Origin: Actinomadura graeca
GTDB lineage: Bacteria > Actinomycetota > Actinomycetes > Streptosporangiales > Streptosporangiaceae
Assembly (NCBI RefSeq): GCF_019175365.1
Contig: NZ_CP059572.1
Coordinates: 5,394,001 to 5,458,000 of the forward strand
Direction: 5' to 3'
DNA: 64,000 nt
This document shows positions 51,160-60,121 of the stretch, piece after piece. The position numbers were made by a program, and so were the translations under genes. Numbering within the stretch: position 1 is the stretch's first letter; the number at the start of each line of letters is the position of its first letter. The notes beneath the pieces were generated by a model. The model saw nothing but the letters and a program-made list of their open reading frames with translations, ran no database searches and was not told the DNA's origin.

Positions 51160-51197
51160 CACTGGCCTCCTAGTGAAGGGTAGCGACATGTTACCAC

Positions 51198-51221
51198 GCA
51201 AGCGGTTGCGCAAGCGGTTGC
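51198..51221. promoter_or_regulatory. Tandem LacI-type operators
   Basis: GCAAGCGGTTGC occurs twice without a gap (51198-51209 and 51210-51221). Each fits the LacI-family pattern GCAANCGNTTGC with a central CG. They lie upstream of the LacI gene. The remaining bases to 51524 hold no other gene. Confidence 0.75.
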
Positions 51222-51524
51222 GTGAGCGCATCATGGCCGGATATCGTGCCGGAAACTTCAACGATCAAGGAGATGGAGATGGTGATCATCTAATTCTCCT
51301 GTGGGGGTGCTTCAGCGTCGCCGGGTGGTCGGTTCGGCGGCGTTGGCGTGGTGGCCGTCTCCGATCAGCGATCGACTCGATCGAACTGTTCGATCGGGCG
51401 TCTCTGGCATTTCTCGGGTCCCTGATCTCTAAGCCTTGAGAGCGTGGTCGGCGTCTTTTGGCGATACCGTCCCGTGCCCGTTCCCGGTATATACCCGATC
51501 ACCGTTTCGGATGGTGATAGTGCG

Positions 51525-51929
51525 ATGCGCAGGCCATCGATGGCGGCGGGCCTTGCCGCCTTCACGGGATGCGGTGCGACCGCCTTCGGGAGTGTCACCG
51601 TCATCCGCTCCGGTCATCATGCCAATGGGGTCGCCGGCCTCCTGTCCGCGGTGCTGGTCCTGGCGTGCCTCGCCGTCATCGCCGCCATCTCGATCGCCGA
51701 GATCGTGAACAGGCCGGAGGTGATCCAGTCCAAGGGCGTCCGGGCCACCAGCAGACGATGGTTCCATCGGGCCGCGACCCCGGCCGAGCGTGAACGGGTG
51801 ATGAGGATGCAGCTGGTGCATGTCATGATCCTGCAAGGCATCAAACCGCGGGATGAGACGCTGAGGGAGCTTTTGGGTAGCGATCCTCATTTACCGGCCC
51901 AGGAGTCCGAATTGGAGTCTGAGCCGTGA
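51525..51929 (+). CDS. Small membrane protein
   Basis: A 134-residue protein with two N-terminal hydrophobic helices (about 6-30 and 38-60, GLLSAVLVLACLAVIAAISIA), then a charged cytoplasmic domain. No family recognised. The ATG at 51525 lacks a strong ribosome site; a GTG at 51444 would add 27 residues. The next gene follows on the same strand after 50 bases. Confidence 0.6.
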   Translation: MRRPSMAAGLAAFTGCGATAFGSVTVIRSGHHANGVAGLLSAVLVLACLAVIAAISIAEIVNRPEVIQSKGVRATSRRWFHRAATPAERERVMRMQLVHVMILQGIKPRDETLRELLGSDPHLPAQESELESEP

Positions 51930-51979
51930 GTCGGAGTTCGGGGGTTTGGTGCGAGGGTGGATTCTTTGGTGGGTGAGAA

Positions 51980-52492
51980 GTGTCTTTTCCGTGGACGAAT
52001 TTGATCACGGCGGGGTCCACCCTCATCGCGGCGCTCGGCGGAGCGTCCCTTACTGGGCTTTTGAGCAGGCGAACGGACGAGCGCCGGCTGGGCCATGAAC
52101 GGTGGATGGCTCTTCGCAGGGACCGCACCGACGCCTATGCCGACTTCCTTCGCATCGCTCACGAAGACACCCGTCTTCTGCATTTGGCCCTTCTGCGTTT
52201 CTCCCAAGGCGTGCCCGGGGGCGATGAGGCGCGGAAGATGATCGACGAGGCGAGTGCGGTCGTCGTCGCGTCCAAGGGTGCGCGTGCCAGGGTGCAGATC
52301 GTCGGATCGGACGAGGCGGGACGGGCTGCCAGGGCCGTCTCCAGGGCGGCCGTGCAGATCAGCCGACGGTTGGGGGGCTTCTATTTTTCGGGCCTGCCCG
52401 TCGACGTGGGTGAGGGGAGGGCCTTTGTTGCCGTCTGCCGTCGCGAGCTTGAGGAGGCGGGTTCGGCGGGGCGGGTCAGACGCCGGTGGTGA
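51980..52492 (+). CDS. Membrane-tethered helical protein of unknown function
   Basis: A 170-residue protein. One N-terminal hydrophobic helix (LITAGSTLIAALGGASLTGLL) leads into an alpha-helical region (ERRLGHERWMALRRDRTDAYADFL). This pattern is common in short actinomycete proteins of unknown role. GTG start at 51980 with GGTGAGAA upstream. Its 3' end overlaps the convergent beta-propeller gene by 17 bases. Confidence 0.65.
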   Translation: MSFPWTNLITAGSTLIAALGGASLTGLLSRRTDERRLGHERWMALRRDRTDAYADFLRIAHEDTRLLHLALLRFSQGVPGGDEARKMIDEASAVVVASKGARARVQIVGSDEAGRAARAVSRAAVQISRRLGGFYFSGLPVDVGEGRAFVAVCRRELEEAGSAGRVRRRW

Positions 52493-53645
52493 ATTCGTAG
52501 AGGTCGTGGGAGACCAGGGCCAGACGGCCGGGGTTCGTCGTCCAGCCTAGGGCTGAGCCTAGGGGGGCGGTCACCTGCTGGTATCCGAGGACTTTGAGGT
52601 CCGGCGTGCCCATCCACAGGGCGCCCTCTTCTGTGGAGACGAACCAGCACGGGCCCTGCGGGTAGGCGGCCCAGACGACGCTGAAGGCGAACGCCTGGGG
52701 GCGGCGGTCGTCGACGAGGAGGTTGGTGCTCGTCTTCAGGGTCGGCCGGCCCGTGGTCCGGTCGAGGGAGTAGAGCCACAGGTTGCGGTCCTTCGAGCCG
52801 ACGGAGCAGTTCACGACCAGCAGCTGGTCGTCTCGGACGTCGAGGTCGTTGATCCCGCGCTGGGCGTCGGAGTTGAAGACGGTCTGGGAGAGGATCTTCC
52901 CGGACCGGACGTCGATCGCGCAGAGGTAGCCGTCCTCGGAGCCGGTGATGACCGTGGTGTCGCCGAAGGGCTCGATGGCGCGGATGTCGTGAAGGTTCCA
53001 CGGGTTCACCGGCGCGGGGTTCCTCAGGTCGAGGGTCGTGCGGAGCGTGGCCGTTCCGTTCGCCACCGTCCACAGGGTCAGTCGGCCGGTGGTGTGGCCC
53101 ACGCAGAGGATCTTCTGGCCTGCGACGGTGACGGTCTTGCCGCTGGTGGCCACGCCGAGGGCCGGGTCGAAGCCGATCTTCTTGGGGCGCAGGGAGGCCC
53201 AGTCGCGGAAGCCCTTCCACAGGATGAACGAGCGGTCGTCGTTGGACGAGGCGAGCAGGTGGCCGCCCACCGCCGCGACCATCTGCACGCCCTGGTCGGA
53301 CGGGCTGTTCACGGCCACGTCGATGGTCGGGCCGGACACCGCCGACGGGTTGTAGGCGAAGACGCTCATGCTGCCGTCCCAGCGGCCCACGGCGAAGTGG
53401 CCCGTGTCGAGCCAGGCCAGGGCCTGTGCCATCTGGTAGGTCGTGCCGTCGGCCTGGATGGGAAGCGCGGTCGGGGCGGCGCCGGGTTCCCGGGCGCCGC
53501 GGGACGCCAGCTCCGCGCGGGAGCGGAGCAGGGGTGGAAGGGGGCCGGTCCGCGGGCCGATGGGCGCGGCGGACGCGGGCATGGCCGCGGTGCCGGCCGC
53601 GAGGGCCAGGCCGCTCAGGAGGACGGTCCTTCGGGAAGCGGACAT
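52476..53645 (-). CDS. Tat-exported beta-propeller (WD40/PQQ-like) protein
   Basis: A 389-residue exported protein. The twin-arginine signal SRRTVLLSGLALAAG ends near AMPASA. The mature part repeats propeller-blade patterns (LAWLDTGHFAVGRWDG, TGRLTLWTVANG, GSEDGYLCAIDVRSG, TTGRPTLKTS). No enzyme residues stand out, so it may be a binding or scaffolding protein of the cell surface. ATG at 53645. The gap from 53646 to 53924 has no other gene. Confidence 0.78.
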   Translation of the reverse strand: MSASRRTVLLSGLALAAGTAAMPASAAPIGPRTGPLPPLLRSRAELASRGAREPGAAPTALPIQADGTTYQMAQALAWLDTGHFAVGRWDGSMSVFAYNPSAVSGPTIDVAVNSPSDQGVQMVAAVGGHLLASSNDDRSFILWKGFRDWASLRPKKIGFDPALGVATSGKTVTVAGQKILCVGHTTGRLTLWTVANGTATLRTTLDLRNPAPVNPWNLHDIRAIEPFGDTTVITGSEDGYLCAIDVRSGKILSQTVFNSDAQRGINDLDVRDDQLLVVNCSVGSKDRNLWLYSLDRTTGRPTLKTSTNLLVDDRRPQAFAFSVVWAAYPQGPCWFVSTEEGALWMGTPDLKVLGYQQVTAPLGSALGWTTNPGRLALVSHDLYEFTTGV

Positions 53646-53924
53646 CTCTCGCCTCTTTTCCGACGTCTCGGACGGCCTTCGCGACTTTCGATCACGTGAT
53701 TTTCTCGTTCTGGCCGCAGCGCTTCATTCCGGCGACTCCTTGGCGATGGTACAGGCGGGCTTCGCGTTCGCCGCCTTTCCCGTCCACCGGTCCGAGACCT
53801 GAAATGGCCATGATCGGATCAGGGGAATTGGAAGGTCGTGACCCATGCGATTTCCGCGCCGGAGAGCGACGTGCGACGGCCGGGGGCTTGACCTTGACGC
53901 TGCGGCGGGGTTTGTAATGGGGGT

Positions 53925-54656
53925 ATGAAGATCGGGGAGGTCGCCGCGCTGGTCGGGGTCTCGTCCCGGACCGTCCGCCACTACCACCATCTCGGGTTGC
54001 TGCCCGAGCCGGCGCGGCTCGCCAACGGCTACCGGGACTACCGGGTGCGGGACGCGGTGCTGCTCGCGCGGGCTCGGCGGCTGGTGGAGCTGGGGCTCTC
54101 GCTGGACGAGGTCCGGGACGTCCTGAACGATGATCGCGGACGGGAGCTGCGAGAGGTGCTGGGCGAGCTGGACGCGGACCTGGCGCGGCGGCAGGAGGCG
54201 CTCGCCGTCCAGAGGGCGCGGCTCGCGGGGCTGCTCGCGGAGACGGATCTGGGGCCTGACTCGGCCGTCTCGCCGGAAATGGCGGATGTGCTGCGGGAAC
54301 TGCCGCGCGGGGCGGGGTTCGCCGAAGTGGATCGCGGGCTTTTGGCGCTGGTCGATACGGCGGCCGGGCCGGAGGAGCGGGGGCGTTTCGCCGAAATGCT
54401 GCGGCCGTTCACCGAGCCGGAGACGGCGGCGCGGGTGCGGGAGGTCTACGCGCGGCTGGACGGGCTCGCCGGCGCCGGGCCGGACGATCCGCGTGTCGGG
54501 GACACGGCGGAGGCGATCGCGGCCCTCATTCCGGACGAATTGGCCACACTGGTCGCGGATCGAGGAGAGGACGTGCGCTGGATCGACGATATGACTCCGG
54601 CGCAGGGCGCCGTTTTCAGCCGGGTCGTGGAACTGCTGAGGGAGAGGGTGTGCTGA
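53925..54656 (+). CDS. MerR-family transcriptional regulator
   Basis: A 243-residue regulator. The N-terminal MerR DNA-binding domain is clear (MKIGEVAALVGVSSRTVRHY, then LPEPARLANGYRDYR). A coiled coil (about 75-110) and a helical C-terminal domain similar to those of TipA-type multidrug sensors follow. It overlaps the next gene by seven bases, so that membrane protein is its likely operon partner. Effector unknown. Confidence 0.88.
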   Translation: MKIGEVAALVGVSSRTVRHYHHLGLLPEPARLANGYRDYRVRDAVLLARARRLVELGLSLDEVRDVLNDDRGRELREVLGELDADLARRQEALAVQRARLAGLLAETDLGPDSAVSPEMADVLRELPRGAGFAEVDRGLLALVDTAAGPEERGRFAEMLRPFTEPETAARVREVYARLDGLAGAGPDDPRVGDTAEAIAALIPDELATLVADRGEDVRWIDDMTPAQGAVFSRVVELLRERVC

Positions 54657-55477
54657 GGGTCGCGCGTGTCGCGTTGTTCGCGTTGCTTCCGGGCGAGGCG
54701 GTGCTGGTCGTCCTCGTGGCGTCGGGGATCTCGCTGCCCCGGGCCGTCGGCGTGGTGGGCGAGGCCGTGGTCACCGCCGTCCTCCTTCTGGAACTGGTGG
54801 TGCTGGGACGGCTTTATGCGGATCGGCGCCGGGACGGTTCGCGCAGGTGGCCTGCATTTCGGGCGAGTGTGGATGAACTCGTGCCCGTGAGAGTGCGCCG
54901 CGTTCTGGGATTCGACACCAAGGGCTTGGTCAGTCTCGTCCTGTTCGCCGCGCGCCGTCGGCACGGGGTTCCGCCAGGCGCGATCGACGCCCCCTACTCG
55001 GGGGCGCAGACGTCCATGCACCTGGCCTTTCTCTTCGTGATGGCGCTGGAGGCGGTGGTCACCGAGATCCTGCTCCGAGGGGTCGGGGCTCCAGGGACGG
55101 TGCGCAAGATCGTCCTGGCGGTGGACGTGTACTCGGTGCTCGTCGTGCTCGCGGTCATCGCGGCATGCGTGACACGGCCGCATGTGCTGTCGGACAAGGA
55201 AATGCGCATCCGGTACGGCGCCTTCTTCGACCTGCGCGTCCCGCGGGACCGGATCGCCTCGGTGCGGCTCGTCCGCAACTACAGCGAGAGCGGCCTGGTC
55301 CGGGTGGAGGACGGGAGGCTGTCGGTGGCGGTCTCGGCGCAGACGAACGTGGTGGTCGAGCTGAAGGAGCCGATCACCGTCGTGCGTCCGCTGGGGCAGC
55401 GGGCCGACGCGCGGGTCATCCGCTTCTTCGCCGATCGTCCGGACGAGCTCATCGCCGCCCACGGGCGGTGGTCCTGA
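54650..55477 (+). CDS. Membrane protein with C-terminal PH-like domain
   Basis: A 275-residue protein with four transmembrane helices (two near the N-terminus, two around 120-175). The C-terminal 90 residues are strand-rich (MRIRYGAFFDLRVPRDRIAS, VELKEPITVV), like the bacterial PH domains found in actinomycete membrane proteins. GTG at 54650 lies inside the MerR gene and has GAGGGAGAGG upstream. Function unknown. Confidence 0.7.
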   Translation: MLRVARVALFALLPGEAVLVVLVASGISLPRAVGVVGEAVVTAVLLLELVVLGRLYADRRRDGSRRWPAFRASVDELVPVRVRRVLGFDTKGLVSLVLFAARRRHGVPPGAIDAPYSGAQTSMHLAFLFVMALEAVVTEILLRGVGAPGTVRKIVLAVDVYSVLVVLAVIAACVTRPHVLSDKEMRIRYGAFFDLRVPRDRIASVRLVRNYSESGLVRVEDGRLSVAVSAQTNVVVELKEPITVVRPLGQRADARVIRFFADRPDELIAAHGRWS

Positions 55478-55567
55478 GGGTGCGCGGACCCGCCCCGGCC
55501 GGGACGGAGGGTGAGCATTCGGTGCGGTGGGGCCGGAGAAAGTGGCTTTGCGGGTAGACCTGCACTC

Positions 55568-56311
55568 GTGCAGATGAGTTATGTGAGTGAACCGACGCCC
55601 GGGCGGACCAACGAGGATTTCGTCGCGGCGGGGCCCGGGTGGGTCGTGCTGCTGGACGGCGTGACGGCGCCGCCGGACGCCGACAGCGGGTGCCGTCATG
55701 GCCCGGCCTGGCTGGTGCGGCGGATCGGCGGGCAGATCGCGGCGCTGATGGCGCTGGAGGACGGCGAGCCGCTGCCGGATCTGGTCGCCGAGGCGATCAA
55801 GGTGGCCGGGGAGGCGCACGCCGGGACGTGCGACCTGGAGAGTCCGGACACCCCGTCGGCGACCGTGTCGCTGCTACGTCGGCGGGACAACGCGGTGGAA
55901 TGGTTCGTCCTGGCCGATTCGCCGATCGTGATGGACATGGGGGAGATCGTCGTCTTCCGGGACGATCGGGTGGACCGGCTGCCGGAGTACACCGTGGAGT
56001 CCGTGCGGAGGTACCGGAACAGCCCCGGCGGGTTCTGGGTGGCGGGTTCAAAACCGGAGGCCGCATATGAGGGCCTGACGGGTGAGGTCCCGGTCGAGGG
56101 GCTGAGGAGGGCGGCGGTGCTGAGCGACGGGGCGTCCAGGCTGGTAGAGGTGTTCGGTGTCCTGAGCTGGGACGGGCTGCTCCGGGTCCTGGAGGAGGAA
56201 GGGCCGAGGGAGCTCGTCCGGCGGACGAGGGTCGCGGAGGCGTCCGGGGCCGTCGACGTCGAGCGGGGCAAGCCGTACGACGACGCCACCGCCGTCCTGG
56301 TGCGCTTCTAG
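55568..56311 (+). CDS. PP2C-like (PPM) protein, chromosomal paralogue
   Basis: A 247-residue protein homologous along its whole length to the element's gene at 41416-42240. Shared points are TNEDF, LLDGVTAP, CDL-x3-DTPSATV, YRNSPGGFWVAGSKPEAA, VLSDGASR and DDATAV. It is a probable PP2C-like phosphatase or pseudo-phosphatase. GTG at 55568 was taken by comparison with the paralogue; ATG at 55574 is possible. It lies alone between the PH-like membrane gene and tRNA-Thr. Confidence 0.78.
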   Translation: MQMSYVSEPTPGRTNEDFVAAGPGWVVLLDGVTAPPDADSGCRHGPAWLVRRIGGQIAALMALEDGEPLPDLVAEAIKVAGEAHAGTCDLESPDTPSATVSLLRRRDNAVEWFVLADSPIVMDMGEIVVFRDDRVDRLPEYTVESVRRYRNSPGGFWVAGSKPEAAYEGLTGEVPVEGLRRAAVLSDGASRLVEVFGVLSWDGLLRVLEEEGPRELVRRTRVAEASGAVDVERGKPYDDATAVLVRF

Positions 56312-56492
56312 CGGGGGGCGCCGGACCGCGCCGGCGGGCTCGCGGCCGTCCGCGGTGCCGCCGGATCCGGTGGCCGGTGATCGCGTGATCTCGTGCGCTG
56401 ACCAGCGGCGGAGCGTCCCTGCGGCCGGTGCCTCAAACGATTTCGCACCCGGGCCCCGAACCCTGTATGGTTTTCCTGCGCGAACGACACAG

Positions 56493-56565
56493 GCCCCTTT
56501 AGCTCAGTCGGCAGAGCGTCTCCATGGTAAGGAGAAGGTCTACGGTTCGATTCCGTAAAGGGGCT
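56493..56565 (+). tRNA. tRNA-Thr (anticodon GGT)
   Basis: A 73-nt tRNA with acceptor GCCCCTT/AAGGGGC, anticodon stem TCTCC/GGAGA and loop ATGGTAA giving GGT, and T arm TACGG-TTCGATT-CCGTA. No CCA is encoded. A terminator follows. Confidence 0.96.
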
Positions 56566-56578
56566 CCGCAGGTCAGAG

Positions 56579-56609
56579 ACCGCTCCCGAAGATCATCGGG
56601 GGCGGTTTT
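56579..56609 (+). terminator. Intrinsic terminator of tRNA-Thr
   Basis: ACCGCTCCCGA (56579-56589) and TCGGGGGCGGT (56596-56606) form an 11-bp stem with one G-T pair, followed by TTTTCTCGTTT. Confidence 0.85.
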
Positions 56610-56847
56610 CTCGTTTCCGGACACGGACCCGGAGAACGGTCGGGCGGGATCATGCACTCCCGGCGGAGCCGTGACCCCCGGCAGAGCCTCGCAGGGCTGT
56701 GCTCCTCGTCCGGGTGGCGGCCGTCCTTCACTTCACTCGATCTTCTGCATCGCTGTGGCCTGCGGTGGAGACGCAGGCCGAGACGCTCCCGAGACGTCGG
56801 CGGTATGCGGCGGGTACGGCCGGGAGACGGGCTCCCTGTTCTCTGAA

Positions 56848-56873
56848 TGCGCGGTCCTGAAGGGGACCGCGCA
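56848..56873. promoter_or_regulatory. 10-bp perfect inverted repeat before the secreted protein gene
   Basis: TGCGCGGTCC (56848-56857) and GGACCGCGCA (56864-56873) flank TGAAGG. The repeat ends 18 bases before the start codon at 56892 and could be an operator or a leader hairpin near the ribosome site. No other gene is seen in 56610-56847. Confidence 0.5.
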
Positions 56874-56891
56874 CTCGAACAGGGGGTTCAT

Positions 56892-57470
56892 GTGAACGAA
56901 CAGCGTCTCATCATGGGGGCGGTGGGGACCGCGATGACCGCGATGCTGACCCTTGGCGTCGCCGGGACCGCGGCCCACGCGGGGACCGCGGGTCACGCGG
57001 TTCACACCGGGATCGCGAACACGACCGTGACGCCGCTGGTCCAGGAGGGCGCCGAGCGACCGGCCACCCGCGCGGACCTGCGGGCGGCGGGAGTGCCGTC
57101 CTCCGAGCTCACGGCCGCGGCCTGGAAGACCAAGAGCGTGAAGCTGCGCTGGTGCTGGGGCGAGAAGAAGCCCAAGGTCGGCGGCCTCGGCGGGTGGCGG
57201 TGCAAGTTCCTCGCCGCCTGGACGAACGCCGCCTTCACCTACAACGGCAAGAAGGTCTACCAGCACCGGGTCAATTGCGACGACCAGGGCACCTACGACG
57301 TCAAGTGGAGCTGGTGCGGATACGCCAGGAACGGCAAGCCCTGGATGAGCGCCGGCGGCAACTTCAAGGCCCGTCTCGGGATCGGCAACGCCAGCGCTAG
57401 CCGCGCGTACTGGCAGCGGGTCTACATCACGTCCAAGGGTGTGGTGACGGCCAGCGGCAAGCCGGCCTAG
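56892..57470 (+). CDS. Secreted protein with cysteine/tryptophan-rich domain
   Basis: A 192-residue protein with a Sec signal peptide (residues 1-31, ending GTAAHA). After a 40-residue linker the mature domain contains LRWCWGE, WRCKFLAAW, VNCDDQG and WSWCGYARNG, four cysteines likely to form two disulfides in a small beta fold. No family recognised. GTG at 56892 follows a GGGGG run and just clears the 10-bp inverted repeat. Confidence 0.78.
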   Translation: MNEQRLIMGAVGTAMTAMLTLGVAGTAAHAGTAGHAVHTGIANTTVTPLVQEGAERPATRADLRAAGVPSSELTAAAWKTKSVKLRWCWGEKKPKVGGLGGWRCKFLAAWTNAAFTYNGKKVYQHRVNCDDQGTYDVKWSWCGYARNGKPWMSAGGNFKARLGIGNASASRAYWQRVYITSKGVVTASGKPA

Positions 57471-57479
57471 CCAGGACGA

Positions 57480-57690
57480 CCTGCGTCTCGGCCGAGGCCC
57501 GGCCCCTGTCTCCGCTGGGCCTACCCCGTCTCGGCCGAGGCGCGACCCCGCCTCGGCCGGGACAGCCCCATGTCTCGGCCGGGGCACTACCCCGTCTCCG
57601 CGAGGCGAGGTGAGGCCGGGCGCGGGAGGCGAGGCCGGGCGCGGGAAGGTGAGGCCGGGTCGGGGGCGCCTGTGCATCGGGCATCAGGGT
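57480..57690. repeat. Degenerate repeats built on CTCGGCCGAG
   Basis: The stretch contains repeated CCCCGTCTCGGCCGAGGC-like units at about 57484-57570 and GAGGCGAGGCCGGGCGCGGGA-like units at about 57600-57665. CTCGGCCGAG itself is a palindrome. It has no coding support. Confidence 0.5.
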
Positions 57691-57951
57691 GCCGGGCGGT
57701 CGGGGCGGGCCTTGAAGTCCTCCGGGCCGTCTGCGGGTTCGTCCGGCACGGCGCTCGTGGTGAAACGGTCGCGGACGGAAGCCGTCGGCGGTCCCGCCCG
57801 TCCGCTGGGCTCCGATCTCGTTGGCGCCGATGTCGGCGGGCGCGGCCTTCTCGCTGACCAGGCGGCCGATCTCCCCGCCGGGACGCGCCTCACGCATCCG
57901 CCGCACGGCGGGCTCCGCGTCATGCCGTTGTGGCGGCTCCCTTCTCGTCAC
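57684..57951 (-). pseudogene. Possible small gene with one frameshift
   Basis: GTG at 57951 overlaps the stop of the upstream gene (GTGA) and opens a natural-looking frame (ARPGGEIGRLVSEKAAPADI). After about 57 codons the composition turns shadow-like, while another frame (RDRFTTSAVPDEPADGPEDF) continues to a stop at 57684. One extra C at about 57777-57778 would account for the change. Unrecognised; third gene of a unit that also includes a multiply frameshifted gene. Confidence 0.4.
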
Positions 57952-58238
57952 GGCCGCGGCGGCGGCGCGTCCATCAGCCGTCCCGCCAGTTCGTAGATGG
58001 CCTCCGCCGCCCGCTCGTGCTCGGGCCGCGGCGGTGTCTCCTGGACGGCCGCCCGCGCCCGCAGGTCGCCGCCGATCCGGAAGTCGAACCGGTACGCCTG
58101 CGACGGAAGGCCCCCGGCGATGCGGAGGGTGATGGTCAGCTCCTCGTCGACCTGGCCTTCCGCCGCGCGGACCAGGGCCGTCCTGACGGCGTCGTCCGGT
58201 CCCGGCGGCACGGGCCGGTCCTTGCCTCCTGCGGCCAT
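57948..58238 (-). CDS. Small conserved-looking protein
   Basis: A 96-residue protein. Strands (ELTITLRIAGGLPSQAYRFDFRI) are followed by a helix (EHERAAEAIYELAGRLMD). AGGAGG lies four bases before the ATG at 58238. It is the only intact member of a three-gene unit; the genes on both sides are frameshifted. No family recognised. Confidence 0.6.
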   Translation of the reverse strand: MAAGGKDRPVPPGPDDAVRTALVRAAEGQVDEELTITLRIAGGLPSQAYRFDFRIGGDLRARAAVQETPPRPEHERAAEAIYELAGRLMDAPPPRP

Positions 58239-58246
58239 GTCCCTCC

Positions 58247-59056
58247 TCAGACGGGTGTGGTGGCCTGCGACAGGCGGGCGCAGAAGGGCTCGCACAGGCG
58301 CTGGAGGGCCTCGGTGTTGTCGTCCATGACGGTTCCGGTCCCGACCGGGCTCCGGTCCGGGCAGACGGCGTCCCGGTATTCGTCGGGATGGCCGAGCAGA
58401 TGCCGAATTCGTGGGACGCGACGTCACCCGAGGCGTCGGTGAACCACAGTCCCAGGTTGCTGCGGCCCGATCCCTTCTTCACGCGCACGCTGAGGTGCTG
58501 GCCCTCCTCCACCCATTCCACCTCGAACGTCAACGCGCAGGGCATCACGCAGTCGGCGGACCGGCAGCACGCGAACCGCCAACTCCACTTCTCCTCGATC
58601 CCCTCTTCCAGCGGCACTTGACCTCGCCCAGCAGTTCCGCCGTCACGTCGGCCTCGGGGACGAGTTCGATGCGGGCGGAGATATGCGTGCCCTGCTGCCG
58701 GAACGCCGCCGTCCAGCCGAGACGCATTCGGTGACGCCGAACGAGATCTCCTGGACCGGGGGCGGCGCCGAGGGGCGCAGGTCGTAGATCTCCGTGACGA
58801 ACCAGCTTCCGCCGCGCAGGTCCTCGCGGACGCGCACGGCCGCACCCTCGGCCTTGGCCTGCGCGGCGAGGACGAGGAGATCGGTGCAGGCGTCGTCATT
58901 GGTGTCATCGAGTTTCCGCCAACCGGCGTGGTCGAGATAGACCCAGGCGTTCGAGCGTTCTTTCGCCCGCCCATAACGCCTACACCCGCCGATGACAGGA
59001 AACGGCCATAGGGAGACCTCTCGCCGATATCGAAACGCACATTGCCTGATCTTCAT
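58247..59056 (-). pseudogene. Multiply frameshifted gene of unknown function
   Basis: Protein-like segments follow each other in three frames. AWVYLDHAGWRKLDDTNDDA to EISFGVTE is followed by RLGWTAAFRQQGTHISARIE to LLGEVK, then by VPLEEGIEEKWSWRF to DASGDVASHE, and finally by IRHLLGHPDEYRDAVCPDRS to ATTPV and a stop. The breaks are at about 58727, 58618 and 58408. Each can be repaired by adding one A (minus strand) to an AA pair. The first segment resembles a conserved actinomycete protein of unknown role. It is either a young pseudogene or a stretch of homopolymer sequencing errors. Confidence 0.6.
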
Positions 59057-59631
59057 TCCGGCTTCGCGTGATTTCCGCGCCGGTCGCCATTCAACGCCGC
59101 TCGCCGGTTCATTGGCCAGTGCCGTCCCGGATCTGCCGCGATGCGGTCACTTTATGACCAAGGAACTGTGCCGGGCGTCCGGGAAGGCGTACTGATCAAA
59201 ATTGCGTCGGGGATGGACGGCCGACGCCCCTGCCCCGCCCCGGTCCGCCTCGTCCCGCGCGGGCCCGTCCCGGGTCTGAGGATTCAGGGTGGTTCGGCGT
59301 CCTTGCCCTGGTGGGAGCGGGGTGACCTCGACCACGTCGGCGACGCCGCCCGGGGCCGCCTGCCATCCCGCCTGCCATCCACCGCCGCCGGGTTCTGCCC
59401 GCGACGCGCCCGTCCGGCCGCCGGTGCCTGATTCGCTCCATACGGGGCCCTGTGGTAGCGTCCCACCGGTTCCAGCAGGACGTTTCGCAGGTCGTCGGCC
59501 CCACCCGGTAACCTGGAGGCGCTTCCGGAAGCCCGCGAAACCGATTCCCCGATCACGGCACGGGGTCTCGTCGTTTCCTGGGCTCGGTGAGCATCCGGTA
59601 TCCTTGCAATCCGGTCCACACCGACCATCAC
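59057..59631. other. Gene-free stretch before tRNA-Met
   Basis: No frame here has a ribosome site or recognisable motif. It should contain the tRNA-Met promoter and possibly the upstream region of the decaying gene at 58247-59056. Confidence 0.45.
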
Positions 59632-59705
59632 GGCGGGGTAGCTCAGTCAGGCAGAGCAAGCGGCTCATAATCGCTGTGTCGCCGGTTCAAGTCCGGCCCT
59701 CGCTA
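59632..59705 (+). tRNA. tRNA-Met (anticodon CAT)
   Basis: A 74-nt tRNA. Acceptor GGCGGGG/CCTCGCT pairs with two wobbles, the anticodon stem is AGCGG/TCGCT with loop CTCATAA, and the T arm is GCCGG-TTCAAGT-CCGGC. The terminal G1-T72 pair and lack of initiator features suggest the elongator type. rpmG follows 119 bases downstream, the arrangement known from other actinomycetes. Confidence 0.93.
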
Positions 59706-59824
59706 CTACCCATGTCTCTCACCTCCGTCCCCGGGGGTGAGAAGGCTGGGTCGAATCGCCTGCCGCCCTCTCCGGGCGGCCGACGTACGTAGTCCATGTC
59801 CCTAGCCCAGAAAGGCACTCCATC

Positions 59825-59989
59825 GTGGCTGCCACCGACGTCCGGCCGAAGATCACGCTGGCCTGCCAGGAGTGCAAGCACCGCAACTACATCACGCGGA
59901 AGAACCGGCGCAACGACCCGGACCGCCTTGAGATCAAGAAGTACTGCCCCAACTGCAGGACCCACCGCCCCCACCGCGAGACCCGCTAG
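59825..59989 (+). CDS. rpmG: 50S ribosomal protein L33
   Basis: A 54-residue ribosomal protein. [20 protein letters not shown] and [15 protein letters not shown] give the two CxxC pairs of the zinc-binding (C+) form. GTG start at 59825 with AAAGG about ten bases upstream. It lies between tRNA-Met and the hadAB genes, as in related genomes. The last codons are followed by degenerate CCGCTAG repeats (about 59981-60062). Confidence 0.94.
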   Translation: MAATDVRPKITLACQECKHRNYITRKNRRNDPDRLEIKKYCPNCRTHRPHRETR

Positions 59990-60121
59990 TCAGGGTCCGC
60001 AGCCAGGGTCCGCTAGCCCAGGTTCGCTGGTCGAGACCTGCTAGTCGCGATCCGCTAGTCGGAGCGGCCCCGGGAGGGGTCCCTGCGGGCGACTTCTTCG
60101 CACGCTTGCCCAGACGTGAAC

